Origin: BOG-1363 sp043775355
GTDB lineage: Bacteria; Planctomycetota; UBA11346
NCBI GenBank assembly: GCA_043775355.1
Contig: JAYVSL010000247.1
Location: 1 to 31,753 of the forward strand
Reading direction: 5' to 3'
Length of the DNA stretch: 31,753 nt
Shown: positions 25,042 to 31,753 of the stretch, in pieces
Layout: each line of letters begins with the position of its first letter
Position numbering within the stretch: the first letter of the stretch is position 1
The notes under the pieces: generated by a model
The model's input: the letters and a program-made list of their open reading frames with translations, nothing else
What the model was told of the DNA's origin: nothing
Databases searched by the model: none
Made by a program: the position numbers and the translations under genes

Positions 25042-26583
25042 TTACGCCGCTCGTCGCTTGAGCACGACGCTTGCTCGAAAAACCCCAGCGTTGCCGTCCA
25101 ATTCTAATTGCGCATCCAATAATCGACAGAGGCGTTGGCAGAGGGCTAAGCCCAAACCGCTGTGGTCGCCTTCATGACGGGCTTGGTCACCACGGTAGTA
25201 AGCCTGACCTAACAATTGCGGGTTGATGTTACCGGAGAAAGGATTGGTGATGGTGATTCGTAACGCCGTTGCTTCGGCGCTCAGCACAACGCGAACGTCA
25301 CCGTTGCTGCCATGCGCGATGGCGTTGCTGAGGAGATTATCCAGTACCAGCCCCAGGTGATCGGGTGAGGTGGTTATTGGCGCGGGCGCGAATGGTTCTG
25401 CCGTGACATGCAAACCAGCGGTATCTGCGCGTTCTTCCCATCGTTCGATGGCTTCAGTAGTAAGTTCTCCAAGGTCAGTATCGCTGCGTTGCAACGGTTC
25501 TTTGCCGGCTTCAAGACGAGCAAGCAAGAGCAGATTCGTCACCTGATTTTGCATACGCATGACGGTGCCGAGCAAGCCGTCGATTACCTGATGTTCGGCG
25601 GCATTGGCAGTCAGACGGCGGAATTCCAGCGCTGTGCGTAGTTCGGCGACAGGCGTGCGCAGCTCATGGGCGATATTAGCGATGGTTGCCTGTTCGCGCG
25701 TGAAAGCCTGTTCCAGTCGATCAAGTAACCCGTTGAGGCAATCAGCAACCACGCGCATTTCTTGTGGTGCCAAAGTCGTTGGCACTCGTACGGCCAGATC
25801 GTCAGGTCCTAAACGGGCGATGGCTGCAGCAAGCTCATTGATCGGGCGTAAAACTGCCGGACGTAATAATAAAATAGAGGCGAGCGCCAACAATGTTGCT
25901 GCTGCCCACAGCACACCAAGTACGATGGCCATGCGTGATAGTTCACCGTCGACCTGTTCAAGCCCGAGCCCGACAAAGATCATCACTCCTGAAGTATTGG
26001 TATCAGGGATGGCAGCTGAATTCTTATTGGGCGTAGAAATAAGCGCTGCTTTATTTGGCGTTGCACGCGAAGTTTTTTCATTGTTCGATGGTCCTTCAGC
26101 ACGCTGCCCGCCTTCGCGGCGCCAGCTTGGGGCATCTATTCGAGATGGGTTACGCGCCATGTGAAAGGCGATTAAACGGACGCCAGATCCATCGGCCAAA
26201 GAATGATTGATCACGGTATCCGTAACGTGCGTTGGTGTGGTAAGCGGGGCAAGGTCAAGCCCTGGGGTAAGCGTCGCGGAGCGGTACAGTTCACTGTCAT
26301 CCGTCGCATCGATCACCTGTAAAAATAAGCGTCCATCGCCAGAGCTGACGCTGAAGCGCTCAAAGCGGCGCCGAGCTTCCGTACTGTTGCTGGAGTGCCA
26401 GAAATCTGGTGACCCAATCCATTCAAAACGTTTCATGCGCTCAATACGTGACATCAATTCACGGTCGACTTCGCGCATCAATACCGAGCGCGTGGTAAGC
26501 CACAATCCCAAGGCCGCAATGAAGACCACTAACGACGTAACCCCAACGACCGCAAAAATTACGCGACGATTAAGACTGGTCAT
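25042..26583 (-). CDS. Sensor histidine kinase (HAMP-HisKA-HATPase)
   Basis: This is the membrane half of a two-component system. Its 513 residues read: membrane helix 1 at 8-30; a periplasmic region 31-215 with a Ser/Asn/Pro-rich insert (about 150-197); membrane helix 2 at 218-240; HAMP at about 240-292. The H box IAHELRTP follows with phosphoacceptor His306, then N box DNLLSN 415-420 and G2 box SGLGLA 475-480. The usual DxGxG of the G1 box is replaced by TNPFSGNI (446-453), a divergence seen in several kinase groups. The response regulator gene precedes it on the same strand, 194 bases away, with an inverted repeat in between. trpC follows. Confidence 0.92.
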   Translation of the reverse strand: MTSLNRRVIFAVVGVTSLVVFIAALGLWLTTRSVLMREVDRELMSRIERMKRFEWIGSPDFWHSSNSTEARRRFERFSVSSGDGRLFLQVIDATDDSELYRSATLTPGLDLAPLTTPTHVTDTVINHSLADGSGVRLIAFHMARNPSRIDAPSWRREGGQRAEGPSNNEKTSRATPNKAALISTPNKNSAAIPDTNTSGVMIFVGLGLEQVDGELSRMAIVLGVLWAAATLLALASILLLRPAVLRPINELAAAIARLGPDDLAVRVPTTLAPQEMRVVADCLNGLLDRLEQAFTREQATIANIAHELRTPVAELRTALEFRRLTANAAEHQVIDGLLGTVMRMQNQVTNLLLLARLEAGKEPLQRSDTDLGELTTEAIERWEERADTAGLHVTAEPFAPAPITTSPDHLGLVLDNLLSNAIAHGSNGDVRVVLSAEATALRITITNPFSGNINPQLLGQAYYRGDQARHEGDHSGLGLALCQRLCRLLDAQLELDGNAGVFRASVVLKRRAA

Positions 26584-26612
26584 GAGCGAGACCGTTTGGA
26601 AAACGAGAAATC

Positions 26613-26715
26613 TGACATGGAGTACCGAAGGACCGAAGAATGAATGGATTCAAAAAAAGTATTCCACGCCAGTTCTTGGCTTTTGGATTCTCCGGTTCTT
26701 CGGTTCTTCATGTCA
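26613..26715. repeat. Inverted repeat between response regulator and kinase genes
   Basis: The left arm 26613-26641 and right arm 26687-26715 are complementary at 25 of 29 positions. The right arm contains a direct repeat of an 8-base unit, and the left arm a 9-base near-repeat (accgaagg, accgaaga). It occupies about half of the 194-base gap between two genes that would otherwise be expected to be adjacent in an operon. Confidence 0.85.
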
Positions 26716-26777
26716 TTCTCCAGTTTCCAGGCAGCTTCTGATAGAGTGAAATGATAAGTGGGGTAGGCGATTCTCGT

Positions 26778-27458
26778 TCACGGATCACCGCCTAATTGAT
26801 AACCAAAACCTCGGCGAGTATGCAGCACGGGCGGTGCGCCAGGAGGATGCAGCTTCCGCCGCAGACGCATGACCAAGACTTCAACCGCATTGGTGCTCGC
26901 TTCACTTTCATCTTCGTAAAGCTGCCTGGCTAATTCGGCACGGCTAATGACCTCGCCAGGATGGGCGAGGAGATAATCAATTAAAGAATATTCTTTCGGG
27001 GTGACGTGAAGCCGCCGTCCAGCCCGCCGTACCGCACGCGCGACGGTGTCGATTTCTAAATCGCCGAGCGTCACCACCGGGTCGGCACGATGTTGGCCAC
27101 GGCGTAGCAACATGCGTAAACGCGCGAGTAATTCGCTCACGGCGAACGGCTTGGTCAGATAATCATCGGCTCCCGCATCAAGTCCCTGCACGCGATCTTC
27201 GATCGCGTCACGCGCGGTCAGCATCAACACCGGAACGGATGAGCCAGACGTGCGCAATCGGCGCAGAATTTCAAGTCCATCAAGCCCAGGCATCATACGA
27301 TCAAGCACGAGCAAATCGTGGGTCGCTTCGCTCGCCTGGCGCCAGCCGTCTAAACCGTCGATGGCAACATCGACGTGATAACCCTGCGCTTGCAGGCCCG
27401 TGGCGAGCGATTCGCGCAAACGATCATTATCTTCAATCAGCAACAGGCGTGTGGTCAC
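26778..27458 (-). CDS. OmpR/PhoB-family response regulator
   Basis: This 226-residue DNA-binding response regulator has a receiver domain (1-118) with acidic pocket Glu9-Asp10, phosphoacceptor Asp53, Thr81 and Lys103 (KPF). A C-terminal winged helix (about 125-224) includes LHVTPKEYSLIDYLLAHPGEVISR and HTRRGFGYQL. The start is a GTG at 27458 with ggagg 8-12 bases upstream and only 7 bases after the stop of the lipoprotein gene. An in-frame ATG 111 bases upstream would overlap that gene and lacks homology. It is the expected partner of the kinase at 25042-26583. Its position directly behind the secretin operon suggests shared transcription. Confidence 0.94.
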   Translation of the reverse strand: MTTRLLLIEDNDRLRESLATGLQAQGYHVDVAIDGLDGWRQASEATHDLLVLDRMMPGLDGLEILRRLRTSGSSVPVLMLTARDAIEDRVQGLDAGADDYLTKPFAVSELLARLRMLLRRGQHRADPVVTLGDLEIDTVARAVRRAGRRLHVTPKEYSLIDYLLAHPGEVISRAELARQLYEDESEASTNAVEVLVMRLRRKLHPPGAPPVLHTRRGFGYQLGGDP

Positions 27459-27465
27459 GAGATCA

Positions 27466-27948
27466 TTATCCTCCGCCAGCGGAAGCCGCAGCGGCACGGA
27501 GTTCATCCAGCGGTATTTGTACGATGCGCAATCCTGGCAAGCCGGTGACGCGAACGGGTGGTCGCACAATGCACCACAGCCGATCGGCTTGGCGCAAACG
27601 ATCGTCGGCGACCATCACTCGCCAGCCATCTTTCAGCACGCCGATTCCGGTCGGGTGATAGGCGTAGCCAATTTTTGCGTACGGTCCGCCGCTGATGAGT
27701 CCAGAACGATCCAGCATCGCGAGATCATTCGGCAAACGCCCAAGCGTGCCCTGATAGGCCAACATATCTTCCGCTAAATCGTGTAAGGCAGCGGGCGCGC
27801 CTTCCTCTGGCCACGGTGGCCGTTGCGGATCTTCCTTTTTTGCCGCGCGATCATCGCCGCAACCAAGGACAAAAAAAATCAACAGGCAGAGAGCGCTCCA
27901 CAGGAATCGGGAAACAGGGAGCGACGGCGAAATAAGTTTATTTCTCAT
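27466..27948 (-). CDS. Lipoprotein in the secretin operon
   Basis: This 160-residue protein has a lipoprotein signal (LCLLIFFVLGC, lipidated Cys about residue 29). It overlaps the secretin gene by 11 bases, with gaggaaaag just before its ATG, so it is translationally coupled. The mature part contains LAYQGTLGRLPNDLAML and YAYHPTGIGVLKDGWRVMVADD, reminiscent of the soluble part of pseudopilin-like proteins (an ordered coil plus a DGW...DD strand pair). A pilotin or accessory role for the secretin is equally possible. It is not a known pilotin family. The response regulator begins 7 bases after its stop. Confidence 0.75.
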   Translation of the reverse strand: MRNKLISPSLPVSRFLWSALCLLIFFVLGCGDDRAAKKEDPQRPPWPEEGAPAALHDLAEDMLAYQGTLGRLPNDLAMLDRSGLISGGPYAKIGYAYHPTGIGVLKDGWRVMVADDRLRQADRLWCIVRPPVRVTGLPGLRIVQIPLDELRAAAASAGGG

Positions 27949-30229
27949 TCTTTTCCTCCGTGTCGGGAATCACTCCGGTAGATCCGGCTGCCTTCGAATG
28001 GCCAAGCTGATCCAGATGTTGTTGCAGGAGACCCTTTTCCACCGCCGCGTCGAGACGTTGCATTTCGCCACGTAATTGGCGACTTAGGTCAGCCAACTCA
28101 CCCGGATTTCGCACCACCTGCGGAGTCAAAAATACCAGCAGTTCGGTTTGCGTCTTGGTTGATTTCGTGCGGCGAAATAGCGCGCCCAGTAAAGGGATAT
28201 CACCCAGCAGCGGCACTTTTTGCACGGTTTCGGAAATCTGGTCTTTCACCAAACCACCGATGACCGCCGTTTGCCCGTGTTCCACCAATACGCGCGTCGT
28301 CATCGTCCGTTTGTTGATGATTGGTGACTTCACATCGGCAGCAACTGGGATGGCCTGATCACTGAGCGCAGAAAGTTCCTGCGACACGTCGAGCACGACC
28401 AGTCCCTCGGAATTTATTTGCGGCGTGACGGTCAGAATAATACCAACGTCGCGTCGATCAAAAGTGGTCGTGACGTTATTATTTTGATCGGTACGCGAAC
28501 CGTTGATGATGGGTACTTCTTGGCTGACGTTGACCGTCGCTTCTTTGTTGTCGGTGGTTAAAATGTATGGACGCGACAGCACGTCAAAATTGCTATTGGT
28601 GGCTAGTGCGCGAATTGAAGCACGAAAATCAGTGTTTTCGATAAGGAAGCCATTAACGCCCAACGCGGAATCAAATAAGTTAAAGTCGCTGAAGACGTTT
28701 GATGCGGTGGCTGGAACTGCGGTAGTGCCGCGTGTCCCGCCGGTGAGTTGAACGCCGAGGTCGATACCTTTTTCCAGCGTTACTTCCGCCACCAGCACCC
28801 GTACCAGCACTTGCTTGACGGGTTGATCAAGTTCGTTGAGCAGCTTACGCAGGCGCACGAAGTTGCGTTCCGGCGATAAGACCATGACCGAATTACTGGT
28901 CGCATCAGCAACGACACGTACTTGACCGGAAAGATCCAAACTCGAATCGCCGCTGGCAGCATTGTTGCCACCTTGAGCGGCCGGTGCCGCCTGAGTCAAG
29001 GCGTTTCGCCCGCTTGTTAGAGCGGCATTTCCGCCAGTGCTGCGCGCTTGCGACTGACCAGCAGTGCGTGTTTGGGTTGACGTCGTGGCGCTCTGAACGC
29101 CTTGGAATAATGAGTTGAGCGAGGTTGCTAAATCAGCGGCTTTGCCGTTGCGCACGCGATAGAGCAAGACGTCGTCACGCGCGGAATTATCGACGTCCAG
29201 TTGCTGAACCATGGCAGAAAGCATGTCGATCGTTTCGGGCGAGGCGCGCACCACCAAACTATTGGTTCCGCTATCAGCCGCCGCGTGTACCTCGACCTCG
29301 CGACCCGTACTATTCTGGCCTTGGGTTTGGCTGCCACCGTTGCCGCCGCCGTTACCGCCACTGCCACGTCCACCATTGTTGGAATTATTCCCCCCGTTAT
29401 TTCCGCCACCACCACGGGCGAATTGAAATGCATTGCTGCCGCCCTGTTGCGAAGACTGACGGCCATAGATGGAATTAATAATCTGTGACACTTTTTCGGC
29501 ATCGGCATGGGCAAGCTGGAAAACTTTTACTTTCTGGTCACCACTCTGAGAGCGATCAATAGCCTGAATGATCGCAGCGATTCGTTTCACGTGCGCTTGG
29601 GTGTCAGTTAAAATAAGAACGTTGCTACTTTCATTTGCTGCCAGCGTCGCCGAGGCGGGGTTCAGCAACGGCAAAAGATTTTCCGCAAGATCTTTCACCG
29701 TGGCAAAGAGCACGGGCATGACCTGGGTGACTAATATATCGGTGTCGGGAATTTTATCCGGATCAATGCCAATCATCACTGGTAAGTTCTGTTGCCGTGC
29801 GATGGGCAATGGAACGACGTGCAGGGTTTTCTGCCGCACAATCACGGCGAAACCTTGCAACAGCAAGACGCCGTTGAGCGCATCTACGGCTTCTTGTGCG
29901 GTTACCGGTTGTTTCGCCACCAAGGTCAGCGGCGCGGGTAGCTCCACCGGATTGGCAATGACATAACCCGCTTGTTGCGACAAATAATCAAGCACTTGGC
30001 CAAGCCGCGCACCACGGAATTCCAACACGAAGCGGCCATCAGCAGCGACCGGCGGAACCTCGGTAGGAGGCGTCAGCTTGGGCGGTGGAGTGACCGGATC
30101 TTCAGCCCTCAGCGCCGTGCCACAGGCTAACAACAAGAGAAGGGACGAGAGTGGGATATGTCTCATAGCTGATCGAGGCCTCGGTTGGGCGGCGGAAATA
30201 AAACCATAGGAAATAAAATGATCGTTCAT
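27938..30229 (-). CDS. gspD: Type II secretion/pilus-type outer membrane secretin
   Basis: This secretin forms the outer-membrane gate of a type II secretion or type IV pilus system. Its 763 residues read: signal peptide about 22-42 (MRHIPLSSLLLLLACGTALRA), N0 65-140, N1 165-225, N2 234-345, N3 about 352-470 and the secretin core 475-710. The core has EVPIINGSRT, a VGIILTVTPQI strand and the closing segment VPLLGDIPLLGALFR. N2 contains a Gly/Asn/Ser-rich loop (272-310) and N3 a Thr/Ser/Ala-rich insert (378-432). ATG 30229 is coupled to the upstream stop by ATGA; ATG 30166 would start at the signal peptide proper. The S domain is short (711-763). Confidence 0.94.
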   Translation of the reverse strand: MNDHFISYGFISAAQPRPRSAMRHIPLSSLLLLLACGTALRAEDPVTPPPKLTPPTEVPPVAADGRFVLEFRGARLGQVLDYLSQQAGYVIANPVELPAPLTLVAKQPVTAQEAVDALNGVLLLQGFAVIVRQKTLHVVPLPIARQQNLPVMIGIDPDKIPDTDILVTQVMPVLFATVKDLAENLLPLLNPASATLAANESSNVLILTDTQAHVKRIAAIIQAIDRSQSGDQKVKVFQLAHADAEKVSQIINSIYGRQSSQQGGSNAFQFARGGGGNNGGNNSNNGGRGSGGNGGGNGGSQTQGQNSTGREVEVHAAADSGTNSLVVRASPETIDMLSAMVQQLDVDNSARDDVLLYRVRNGKAADLATSLNSLFQGVQSATTSTQTRTAGQSQARSTGGNAALTSGRNALTQAAPAAQGGNNAASGDSSLDLSGQVRVVADATSNSVMVLSPERNFVRLRKLLNELDQPVKQVLVRVLVAEVTLEKGIDLGVQLTGGTRGTTAVPATASNVFSDFNLFDSALGVNGFLIENTDFRASIRALATNSNFDVLSRPYILTTDNKEATVNVSQEVPIINGSRTDQNNNVTTTFDRRDVGIILTVTPQINSEGLVVLDVSQELSALSDQAIPVAADVKSPIINKRTMTTRVLVEHGQTAVIGGLVKDQISETVQKVPLLGDIPLLGALFRRTKSTKTQTELLVFLTPQVVRNPGELADLSRQLRGEMQRLDAAVEKGLLQQHLDQLGHSKAAGSTGVIPDTEEKNEK

Positions 30230-31377
30230 GGCGTACGATTTCGTTTCTCGCGTAAGCGTTGCAGGATCGCATCACGAGCAGGATCGGCGGTGGCTGTAGG
30301 AATTTGAAACGGTGCGGCAGCGGCGGCGGGAGTCACGCTTGGTGTCGATGTGGTGCTGTTGGTATTCGCTGCGGTAGATGCAGATGCCGAAGTAGCCGTG
30401 GGAAGCGTTGGCACTGTGGGAAGCGCCCCAGTGACGGTTTGACCCGTAAGATCTTGGCCAACAGCAACGGTGGTTTCTCCGTTGGAATCGCTCAGCCGTA
30501 AGCCGTTCGCATCAATGGCAACGACGGTGAAGGTATCGATGACATCGGCGGCTCGTACGCTGCGCTCGGTGCCATCGCTTTGGTGGCGCAAGAAGGCTAA
30601 GCCGCTACGGTTATTCCCATTATTTTCATGAATAGCGATGCCCACGACCGCCCAGCCCTTGCGTTCGGTGGTGGTGCTAGCGGCAACCGCAGATTTTTTT
30701 GTTTTCGTAACCGCTTCACTTTTTGGTGGTGAACTCTGGCGATCAGCCAGGAAGGGTTTGGTGGCTGCGACCGCGACATCAATCGATGGATCGCGTGCAG
30801 CAGGAGTCCATGGCGTGGTGTCGCTCGGCACCGTGCGTCCAGCACGAGCGGCGGCGGACACCAATCGTGTCGAGAGCGTGAGCGCCACATCCAGATGGTC
30901 CTTACGCGCATCGCCAGCAGACCATTCGGAGCGTTCGATGGCGAGCGGCATGGCAGCGATTTCGATCGCGGCGACAAAAGCCTGAACTTGGCTCAGTGAG
31001 CCGTTGCCGCTGATGGTCAGGCGTAAGACATCATAATGAAGTTCCTGCCCGGCGGGGATCAGTTGGCCACCGCTGACGGAAGCGATGTTGAAACCACTGC
31101 TTTGAGCTGCGTTTTGTAAAGTTTTCTGTAAACGAAAGCGCGCCTGGCCTTCATCATCAAGCAAACCAGCAGCATGGCGTCCGCGCCACTCCGCCATGAT
31201 GCGGGTTTGACGATCGATCAGCGCCTGAGCTTCGCCCGCTTCGGTTTGTGCTGCGATGGTTTGCTTTTCTACGGCAGCAAACCACGCGAACGTTGGTTGC
31301 ACCACCACGCTGTCGACGGTCCATCCGCCGAGCAAGAGGGCAATCGCGCCGACCAGCAAACGTTCACGCTTCTGCAT
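30226..31377 (-). CDS. PilO/GspM-like inner-membrane protein with a GspC/PilP-like C-terminus
   Basis: This 383-residue inner-membrane protein is of secretion/pilus type. A short cytoplasmic start is followed by one membrane helix (about 7-26) and a coiled region. A ferredoxin-like PilO/GspM domain follows (about 95-170: HYDVLRLTISGNGSLSQVQAFVAAIE...). After a Pro/Thr-rich linker, residues 235-320 (GWAVVGIAIHENNGNN, LAFLRHQSDGTERSV, IDTFTVVAIDANGLRLSD) resemble the HR/PDZ-like part of GspC or PilP that contacts the secretin. The tail is Thr/Ser/Ala-rich. Such a fusion would replace separate M and C subunits. Its ATG lies inside the end of the PilN-like gene, with aaggag upstream, and its stop overlaps the secretin start. 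Confidence 0.8.
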   Translation of the reverse strand: MQKRERLLVGAIALLLGGWTVDSVVVQPTFAWFAAVEKQTIAAQTEAGEAQALIDRQTRIMAEWRGRHAAGLLDDEGQARFRLQKTLQNAAQSSGFNIASVSGGQLIPAGQELHYDVLRLTISGNGSLSQVQAFVAAIEIAAMPLAIERSEWSAGDARKDHLDVALTLSTRLVSAAARAGRTVPSDTTPWTPAARDPSIDVAVAATKPFLADRQSSPPKSEAVTKTKKSAVAASTTTERKGWAVVGIAIHENNGNNRSGLAFLRHQSDGTERSVRAADVIDTFTVVAIDANGLRLSDSNGETTVAVGQDLTGQTVTGALPTVPTLPTATSASASTAANTNSTTSTPSVTPAAAAAPFQIPTATADPARDAILQRLREKRNRTP

Positions 31378-31753
31378 GACGTGCTCCTTGCTGGTGGTTT
31401 AATTCGCTGGGCAGCAATTTATGCAATGACGTCGTTTCCGTTGTCGCCTTAGGCGTGCTCAGATTTGGGTCCAGCGAATTTCCAGGTGAAGCTTTTGCTT
31501 TCTCTGTTTTTTCCATTTTCTCTAGTGAAGAAGTCGATCCAAGACGTAGGACCAATTCAAAGACCACCGTCGTCGCTTCTTTGCTCGGACTGCGGCTGCT
31601 GCGAATTTCGGCGTAGCTGACATTCTGATCCCGGCGCAGGCGCGTCAGAAAACTCATCATTTGCGCGCGATCATCGGCGGTGCCTTCGACCACCGTATCT
31701 TCGCCAACGGTTTGTCGCACTCGCACCAGACGGACGTGATCGTCAGAGCGACC
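31364..31753 (-). CDS. PilN/GspL-like protein, 5' end outside the window
   Basis: Reading on the minus strand, the frame is open to the window edge. The visible 129 residues begin inside a ferredoxin-like PilN/GspL periplasmic domain (RVRQTVGEDTVVEGTADDRAQMMSFLTRLRRDQ, then a strand EATTVVFELVLRL). The last 45 residues are a charged Lys/Ser/Thr linker with no domain. The stop overlaps the start of the PilO/GspM-like gene by 14 bases. Identification rests on this segment and on the operon order PilN, PilO, (PilP), secretin. No membrane helix is visible because it would lie in the missing part. Confidence 0.7.
   Translation of the reverse strand, partial: GRSDDHVRLVRVRQTVGEDTVVEGTADDRAQMMSFLTRLRRDQNVSYAEIRSSRSPSKEATTVVFELVLRLGSTSSLEKMEKTEKAKASPGNSLDPNLSTPKATTETTSLHKLLPSELNHQQGARHAEA

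Noticed and set aside
27459..27569. N-terminal extension of the response regulator
   Set aside because: It overlaps the lipoprotein gene. The receiver domain begins right after the GTG at 27458, which has a ribosome binding site.

Overview
The window is a bacterial chromosomal segment of moderately high GC with dense coding on both strands. It has no rRNA, tRNA, CRISPR array, complete insertion sequence or phage genes that I can see. Lineage cannot be fixed from sequence alone. Several features are reminiscent of the Planctomycetota/Verrucomicrobiota/Lentisphaerota group, and this is an inference: dispersed single biosynthetic genes (hisB, trpC), a secreted coiled-coil protein with a planctomycete-style 'LGWVQADGKWI' segment, a small membrane protein of a type I associate with that group, and a PilN/PilO/secretin operon.

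Layout. 1-721: a minus-strand gene cut by the window edge, then hisB (-). 776-985: facing arrays of a 7-base microrepeat. 1006-3608: two overlapping membrane GGDEF genes (+). 3738-5576: a single-AAA Clp-type ATPase and thpR (-). 5652-7368: eboA and an eboB-like TatD hydrolase (+). 7441-8700: a Fic protein behind three regularly spaced operator-like repeats, ending in a strong shared palindromic terminator. 8785-11472: a SNF2 helicase (-). 11740-14276: pgl, a membrane protein and a Pro/Ala-rich secreted protein (+). 14377-15994: mnmA and a small lipoprotein (+). 16081-16632: a degenerate HAD protein (-). 16841-19885: a GT4 glycosyltransferase and asparagine synthetase (+). 20088-22236: a CorA-like protein with a Fur-like box, and a coiled-coil secreted protein (-). 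22237-22946: a gene-poor stretch. 22947-23780: an orphan gene (+). 23800-26583: a small orphan, trpC and a sensor kinase (-). 26778-31753: a response regulator, lipoprotein, secretin, PilO/GspM-GspC-like fusion and PilN-like gene (-), tightly overlapping.

How genes work together. The last block is a type II secretion/type IV pilus-like export operon whose 3' end runs into a two-component regulator. GT4 and AsnB are 6 bases apart and look like a surface-glycan or modified-sugar pair. The two GGDEF genes share a 4-base ATGA overlap and probably make c-di-GMP with different feedback control. EboA and the TatD protein are two members of the ebo metabolite-traffic cluster, without the other usual members.

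The most unusual signal is a set of four intergenic inverted repeats (776-985, 16694-16792, 19903-20062, 26613-26715). Three of the four have arms built from short tandem units of 7-9 bases, and the unit differs at every locus. I find no single named element that explains them.
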